Below are positions 59,915 to 64,000 of a stretch of 64,000 nucleotides of DNA, one piece after another (the first letter of the stretch is position 1; the number at the start of each line of letters is the position of its first letter). The stretch lies in contig NZ_CP096981.1 in the NCBI RefSeq assembly GCF_002006355.2, positions 62,001-126,000 of the forward strand, given 5' to 3'. Both the position numbers and the translations under genes were made by a program. This DNA comes from Clostridium felsineum DSM 794. GTDB lineage: Bacteria; Bacillota; Clostridia; Clostridiales; Clostridiaceae. The notes under the pieces were generated by a model. That model saw only the letters and a list, made by a program, of their open reading frames with translations, was not told the DNA's origin and ran no database searches.

Positions 59915-60730
59915 ATGTCACATTATACTATTAACGATTATAAAAAATTGCATCAATATGTATTGGAATACCAGAAAGGAAAAGAAAATTCTGCAAACAG
60001 TATAATAGAAGCCTTTGAGAACTTTTTATTAAGCTATGTAAATTGCATTACCTACGGAAATTACAAAACCAATGATTATTCCTTAAAAAGATTTATATCT
60101 TTATACGCAAAAAAAGGTCTAATAGACTCAAAGACAAAAACTGAATTTAAAGAACAAATGGATTATACCGTAAATAAAATTCAAAAAATGTTTTCTCAAT
60201 ATAGTCAGGAGGAACTAAAAAATGAGCTTATAGTAACACTTTTATCTATGGCTAAAAAGTATAAGGATTATAGTAGACCAAGTTTTCATAATTATGTAGA
60301 TAAATGCTTTCACTACGAGGCTTATCGCTCTTTAAAAGTACTCATAAAAGACCCTATTTCAAGAATTAATAACGATGAGTTTGTAGAAAATATGTACAAA
60401 AATGATAACTATTATGATGCCTTTGAGAATTCTATTATTGAAATTAATTATAAACTTTCTTTAGAAAAAGCTTTATCAAAGACTGGTAATAAAAATTTAT
60501 CCCCTTTTGATTTGGAATCTATTGATAGCAATTGGGTAAATGGTATTACTTGCAATGAAATCTTTAGCTGCCTAACTCCTTTTGAAAGAGTAATAATTAA
60601 AGCTCATTACATAGGAAAGGAAACAGATAATGCGATAGCTACAAAATATGGAGTATGCAGAGCAACTATAAATAGAAAAAGATTAAGCGCAAAGCGTAAG
60701 TTATCTGATAAGCTTCATTTTAATTTATAA
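59915..60730 (+). CDS. Sigma-70-like factor, last gene of the rightward arm
   Basis: 271 aa. Residues ~25-145 resemble sigma region 2 (helices AFENFLLSYVNCITYGN, LVTLL-type, then HNYVDKCFHYEAYRSL). Residues ~216-266 are region 4: LTPFERVIIKAHYIGKETDNAI and the HTH AIATKYGVCRATINRKRL with a basic end. Such divergent factors drive tail-locus or toxin genes in clostridia (TcdR/UviA-type group 5) and late genes in phages. As last gene it could give positive feedback on its own locus. A 14-bp repeat and a hairpin follow directly. Ribosome binding site AAGGAA is weak and about 11 nt away. Confidence 0.72.
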   Translation: MSHYTINDYKKLHQYVLEYQKGKENSANSIIEAFENFLLSYVNCITYGNYKTNDYSLKRFISLYAKKGLIDSKTKTEFKEQMDYTVNKIQKMFSQYSQEELKNELIVTLLSMAKKYKDYSRPSFHNYVDKCFHYEAYRSLKVLIKDPISRINNDEFVENMYKNDNYYDAFENSIIEINYKLSLEKALSKTGNKNLSPFDLESIDSNWVNGITCNEIFSCLTPFERVIIKAHYIGKETDNAIATKYGVCRATINRKRLSAKRKLSDKLHFNL

Positions 60731-60737
60731 GTAAGTG

Positions 60738-60751
60738 TGTCAAATGCGACA
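60738..60751 (+). promoter_or_regulatory. 14-bp dyad repeat (two changes) after the sigma-like gene
   Basis: TGTCAAATGCGACA, 8 nt past the stop and 47 nt before a hairpin. No gene follows in this direction, so it cannot be a promoter for a downstream gene here. Confidence 0.5.
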
Positions 60752-60797
60752 TGAATGAAAAATTAGATTTTCATCAACGTTAATATATATGTATAAG

Positions 60798-60855
60798 AAT
60801 GAGCCATTTAGTGTATGATATTTCACCTAAAGGGCTCATTCCTGTATGTTTTTTA
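60798..60855. terminator. Hairpin terminator at the right end of the particle locus
   Basis: AATGAGCC-A-TTTAG pairs with CTAAA-G-GGCTCATT; a T-rich stretch (TGTTTTTTATTT) begins 7-8 nt beyond. It lies between the convergent sigma-like and esterase genes. Confidence 0.7.
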
Positions 60856-60899
60856 TTTAATAAGGTTTACCTAACTTTTGATACATAATTACATCATCA

Positions 60900-62285
60900 C
60901 TAATTTGCAGCTTCAAATGTCCACAACTGATTATTGTTTCCATTATAAGACCACTGACATACATTTGTACCATCAGCAGTACTAGCATTAGAATCATCTA
61001 ATACCTTAGTTTGATCACTACTCTTAGTTGCAATAGCATATGCACCATTTGTTGATGAAGCTTTAATAGAAACTCTTTGAGCATCACCTGCATATGCATT
61101 ATAGATTTGAATCTTTGTGCCATCTTTATTTTCACCATAAGATATATCAAGCATATAGTCACCTAATGCACTTTTTAATGTTACATAACCATCTCCTACA
61201 TTTGTTAAATACCACTTTTGACCATTAGCTTTTGAGCCTGTACGAAGCTCAACATTTTGTCCTGCTTTTCCTATATTATCTGCAACTTGAAGATATTTTT
61301 GAGCATTGACATTTTTAATGTAATACCAGCCATCCTTTAAGGTTACAGTACTTCCCATAGTAGTATTATTTCCACCATTATTATTAGGAGATTGATTTGC
61401 TGGGAATGCTAACTGAAGGAAATTCCACATAGCAGGTCTCCATACACTGCCATCATGGCCGCCACCTTGAACTGACAACCAATAATGAGGAATGCCATGA
61501 GCAACGCAGTAATTATGTGTAGCTAAATTTGGAGGATAGAAGCCATCCCAATCTGAAGTTCCACATGAAAGAAGTAAGGTTTTAAGCTTCTGTTTTGCCT
61601 CAGCTCCGTTATTTGGGAACATATTTGCATCTGAAGGGTGATTGAAGGGTGTTGCAGAAGATGGACAAATATGATGGAAGGTATCCAAATGTCCAAGTCC
61701 TTCAGCAAAGGTTACTCCACCACCCATAGAATAGCCATAAAGTCCACGATGATCAGCATCAGCAATAATTGGATAATGAGATTCTGCGTAAGGCATAACA
61801 GCATTAAATAATTCTTGATGAGAATCAACATTATTATTGTCCATAGCTACTATAATAACTGGTTGGATTTTTCCCTCACCAATAAGATTATCAGCTAAAG
61901 TACTAGCACCTACACACCAACTGTCGAATATAGTTGATGGCCATGAATTTACACCGTGAATTGCATATATTACAGGATATTTTGTTGTTGAATTATATCC
62001 TGGAGGTGTATATACTACCATCTTTCTTGTACTCTTAGTTACTGGTGAGTAGTAATATACATCTTGAACCCTACCAGCTGGATATTGACCACCCTTGTCA
62101 TACCCTGCTGGTGGCATAGTTGGAAGTGAAGCCACTACTGGATTACTAGCGGATTTTGTTGATTTATATCCTGCAACGTTTACATTAGATGTTGATGATG
62201 CTAACGCTGTAAAATTAGTCATTGTAATAGTTTGTGTAAACAAGATAGTGGTAGCTAAACCTAATATTAGTTTTCGCTTTAACAT
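60900..62285 (-). CDS. Secreted CE1-type carbohydrate esterase with ricin-like lectin domain
   Basis: 461 aa. Signal peptide (residues ~1-30: KRKLILGLATTILFTQT, ending TALAS). Residues ~55-300 are an alpha/beta hydrolase of the feruloyl/acetyl-xylan esterase type: YAIHGVNSW, nucleophile Ser186 in GYSMGGG, Asp245 in SCGTSDWDG and His277 in GGGHDGS, so the triad is complete. A Pro/Asn-rich linker (~297-310) leads to a ricin/CBM13-type domain (318-461) with repeated QKYLQV/GQKWYL and QLWTFEAAN units. It would release feruloyl or acetyl groups from plant cell-wall polysaccharides outside the cell. A promoter lies 42-70 bp upstream. It is unrelated to the particle genes. Confidence 0.9.
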   Translation of the reverse strand: MLKRKLILGLATTILFTQTITMTNFTALASSTSNVNVAGYKSTKSASNPVVASLPTMPPAGYDKGGQYPAGRVQDVYYYSPVTKSTRKMVVYTPPGYNSTTKYPVIYAIHGVNSWPSTIFDSWCVGASTLADNLIGEGKIQPVIIVAMDNNNVDSHQELFNAVMPYAESHYPIIADADHRGLYGYSMGGGVTFAEGLGHLDTFHHICPSSATPFNHPSDANMFPNNGAEAKQKLKTLLLSCGTSDWDGFYPPNLATHNYCVAHGIPHYWLSVQGGGHDGSVWRPAMWNFLQLAFPANQSPNNNGGNNTTMGSTVTLKDGWYYIKNVNAQKYLQVADNIGKAGQNVELRTGSKANGQKWYLTNVGDGYVTLKSALGDYMLDISYGENKDGTKIQIYNAYAGDAQRVSIKASSTNGAYAIATKSSDQTKVLDDSNASTADGTNVCQWSYNGNNNQLWTFEAAN

Positions 62286-62326
62286 AAATATTACCTCTTT
62301 TACAAATAGTTATATGATACATAAAA

Positions 62327-62355
62327 ATCATACCATAATACTTTTTGTAAAACAA
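62327..62355 (-). promoter_or_regulatory. Promoter of the esterase gene
   Basis: On the minus strand TTGTTT (62350-62355), 17-bp spacer, TATGAT (62327-62332). The predicted start is about 35 nt before the ATG, which has AGAGGT as ribosome binding site. Confidence 0.65.
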
Positions 62356-62563
62356 TATATTTACGTAAAAAAAATTTTTAACAACAAAAAAAACATGTTG
62401 ATATGCACTAAATTATAATGGCTAAAATTCTTATTTAAACCATGTAATGTTAGTACATATCAACTTTTATAGTAGCTATTATGACATAGTGAGAACAGAA
62501 GAATATAAGTAAAAAAATAATATTACAAATTAAAAATTATATATAAAACATTGTATTTGAAGT

Positions 62564-62911
62564 TTAAAAATCCCATTGATCATTTAAATCTTCTAGAGAA
62601 ATACCTCCATGAACCTCATCAAAGGACATAACATTCCCCTCTTTTAGTTTTTCATTTTCTTTGTGAGAAGCATTCTGCACAAAATGAACATTATTTAGTT
62701 TTGATAATATTAAATCAATATTGTTTGATACCATATCTAACTTAGCTACGATTTCTCTGTTGCTTAAATCTTTTTTTACTAGTTCAATAATATACGGTGT
62801 AAGCCTTCTAGATTTGGCCTTTTCATTTAGTAAATCATATATTTCCTTTGGCATTGCTTCGGCATTTAATACCATACGTGGTTTTCTTTTATCATTATTC
62901 ATTTTTTTCAC
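62564..62911 (-). CDS. ParR-like ribbon-helix-helix partition adaptor
   Basis: 115 aa (GTG at 62911; ATG at 62902 is also possible). Residues ~8-50 (RKPRMVLNAEAMPKEIYDLLNEKAKSRRLTPY in pieces: RMVLNAEAMPKEIY, then LTPYIIELVKKDL) form a ribbon-helix-helix. The C-terminal tail is acidic with hydrophobic residues (GGISLEDLNDQWDF), as needed to bind the actin-like motor. It overlaps the end of the ParM-like gene by 17 nt. In type II partition it binds the centromere repeats and caps filaments. The centromere should lie upstream of parM, outside this window. Confidence 0.75.
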   Translation of the reverse strand: MKKMNNDKRKPRMVLNAEAMPKEIYDLLNEKAKSRRLTPYIIELVKKDLSNREIVAKLDMVSNNIDLILSKLNNVHFVQNASHKENEKLKEGNVMSFDEVHGGISLEDLNDQWDF

Positions 62912-64000
62912 TAGTTTTATTTGTAGATATTTCTGAAAGTGATAAAAGCTCTAAGGCTGTTAGATTAATAGTTCTAGAAGTAGGTTTAAATACTTCAGAA
63001 GCATCATCTGAGAGTAAATCATCAAGGAATATATGGTTTTCTTCTGCCACTTTTTCTGTAACAAACTTTAACAGAGTTTTCTTTATATAAGGCTTTAATA
63101 CTGGCGCTTCTCCTCCAAAATAAACAAACTTTAGAAGTCTATCAGTTTCTTTAAAGGTATCAAATATTATTGGCACTAGCTTATCAGCATAATCTTGAAG
63201 CATTTCTGTAAATTCAGAAGTAAAATCATAGCTTTTTCCGCTGTTTGGATCATCCAGAATATATTTTTGCTTTTTATAATTATTTATTAAAAACTTTTCT
63301 ATTTGCTTAATGCTAGAGAAGTATTGTAAAACTTTTTCTTTTCTAAAGGTTTCAAGAAAGCCTAAGAAAGGTTCAATATCAATAACCTTAAAGCTATTTC
63401 TTTCTTTAGGCGGTGTAAGAGAATCTCCAAGCTTTACGCAATCAATGGAACCTCCTCCAATATCAGAAAGAATAGTTTCACAGTTAGTAAACTTATCAAC
63501 TATATCATCTCTATGTACTATTTTTATCGAGTTATCTTCCTGAAGCATTTTATATTTTATAGCATAACGCGCAACTTCGCTTTCAATTTTACATACAGAA
63601 TGTTTAACTGTAATATTGATAACTCTTTCCATACCCATAGTGAGTACTTTTACTGTATGCTCACCTAAAAAGCGTGTTGCCATTTCATTTTGGGCTACAC
63701 TAAATTTAGATGCTTTTTTTAGAAGCCAAATAGGCAGCATCATTTTCATATTATCTATTTCAACATCTATTTTTTTATCATCTGTAGAATTTTTCAAGAT
63801 AGCATAGTAGGCAACAGCTCCAAGAAAATTGGCATAAGGAATAATACTTGTTAATTTATCATTCATTTGATTAACTTGAGTTTTAATTTCGTGACCTTGG
63901 GCAAATTCTCCTACAAGATAAAATTTCTCATTTTCTTTTTCACCATTAGAAATCATAAGTCTATCTAGTAGTTCATTTTTCTCTGTTATTGGAGAAACAA
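62895..64000 (-). CDS. ParM/Alp-type actin-like plasmid segregation ATPase (5' end outside window)
   Basis: The frame remains open to the window edge through VSPITEKNELLDRLM, a typical early actin-like segment, so the gene starts beyond 64000. Seen motifs: FYLVGEFAQGHE, then the nucleotide-binding SDIGGGSIDCVKLGD (phosphate-2 loop) and LLKFVYFGGEAPVLKPYI (adenosine motif). It has the size and motif order of bacterial actin-like proteins that push plasmids apart (ParM, Alp7A, Alp12 types). Directly followed by parR. Its presence suggests the window is from a low-copy plasmid or a plasmid-like prophage. Confidence 0.85.
   Translation of the reverse strand, partial: VSPITEKNELLDRLMISNGEKENEKFYLVGEFAQGHEIKTQVNQMNDKLTSIIPYANFLGAVAYYAILKNSTDDKKIDVEIDNMKMMLPIWLLKKASKFSVAQNEMATRFLGEHTVKVLTMGMERVINITVKHSVCKIESEVARYAIKYKMLQEDNSIKIVHRDDIVDKFTNCETILSDIGGGSIDCVKLGDSLTPPKERNSFKVIDIEPFLGFLETFRKEKVLQYFSSIKQIEKFLINNYKKQKYILDDPNSGKSYDFTSEFTEMLQDYADKLVPIIFDTFKETDRLLKFVYFGGEAPVLKPYIKKTLLKFVTEKVAEENHIFLDDLLSDDASEVFKPTSRTINLTALELLSLSEISTNKTSEKNE

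Noticed and set aside
4457..60730. A complete prophage
   Set aside because: No capsid, portal, large terminase or integrase gene is recognisable, and non-phage genes flank both ends of the tail genes.
62095..62418. A 107-aa plus-strand gene opposite the esterase start
   Set aside because: It overlaps the signal peptide and promoter of the esterase, lacks a ribosome binding site and has no coding character.

Overview
The window looks like a piece of a low-GC Clostridium replicon, probably a plasmid. It is strongly AT-rich, has strong AGGAGG-type ribosome binding sites and frequent GTG/TTG starts, and its right end carries a ParR/ParM-type partition pair (62564-64000, ParM running off the edge). 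These are inferences from sequence alone; no database was searched.

Layout. (1) 1-4027, host-type accessory genes: the 3' end of a non-ribosomal peptide synthetase ending in a thioester-reductase release domain; a secreted zinc metalloprotease with a membrane-anchored partner; the tail end of a tyrosine-recombinase-like gene; a PadR-family regulator; and a small unknown gene. (2) 4457-39461, minus strand: about 27 close-packed genes read leftward from a promoter at 39.5 kb. They encode structural proteins, several very large fibre/adhesin proteins (997, 1260, 1365 and 1388 aa), and at the distal end a neck/tail module (zinc-ribbon adaptor, neck-like protein, two sheath-like proteins, a terminator-like protein and a tube-like protein). 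(3) 39980-60730, plus strand: a divergent arm with an HTH protein, a muralytic transglycosylase, gp25-like and J-like baseplate proteins, a membrane-anchored protein, a dozen further baseplate/adhesin proteins and, as last gene, a sigma-70-like factor. (4) 60900-64000, minus strand: a secreted CE1-type esterase with a ricin-like lectin domain, then parR and parM.

Regions 2 and 3 together look like a contractile-tail particle locus of about 56 kb. Recognisable capsid, portal, terminase, protease, integrase and tape-measure genes are all absent, and both flanks are ordinary non-phage genes. It is best read as a capsid-less, unusually fibre-rich tail-like particle (tailocin or contractile injection type), probably plasmid-borne and with its own sigma factor.

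A 14-bp dyad, TGTCAATTACGACA, occurs nine times (four exact copies, five with one or two changes). Every copy reads in the direction of local transcription. Copies sit just upstream of the PadR gene, at the heads of both arms, after the sigma gene, and inside four structural genes. This is the strongest unexplained signal in the window and may be the regulatory code of the locus. Other unusual points are a U32-like cysteine-rich enzyme embedded among fibre genes, a bacterial Ig-like domain split across two genes, a catalytically dead NlpC/P60 domain fused to a live transglycosylase, and extensive cassette sharing among fibre genes.
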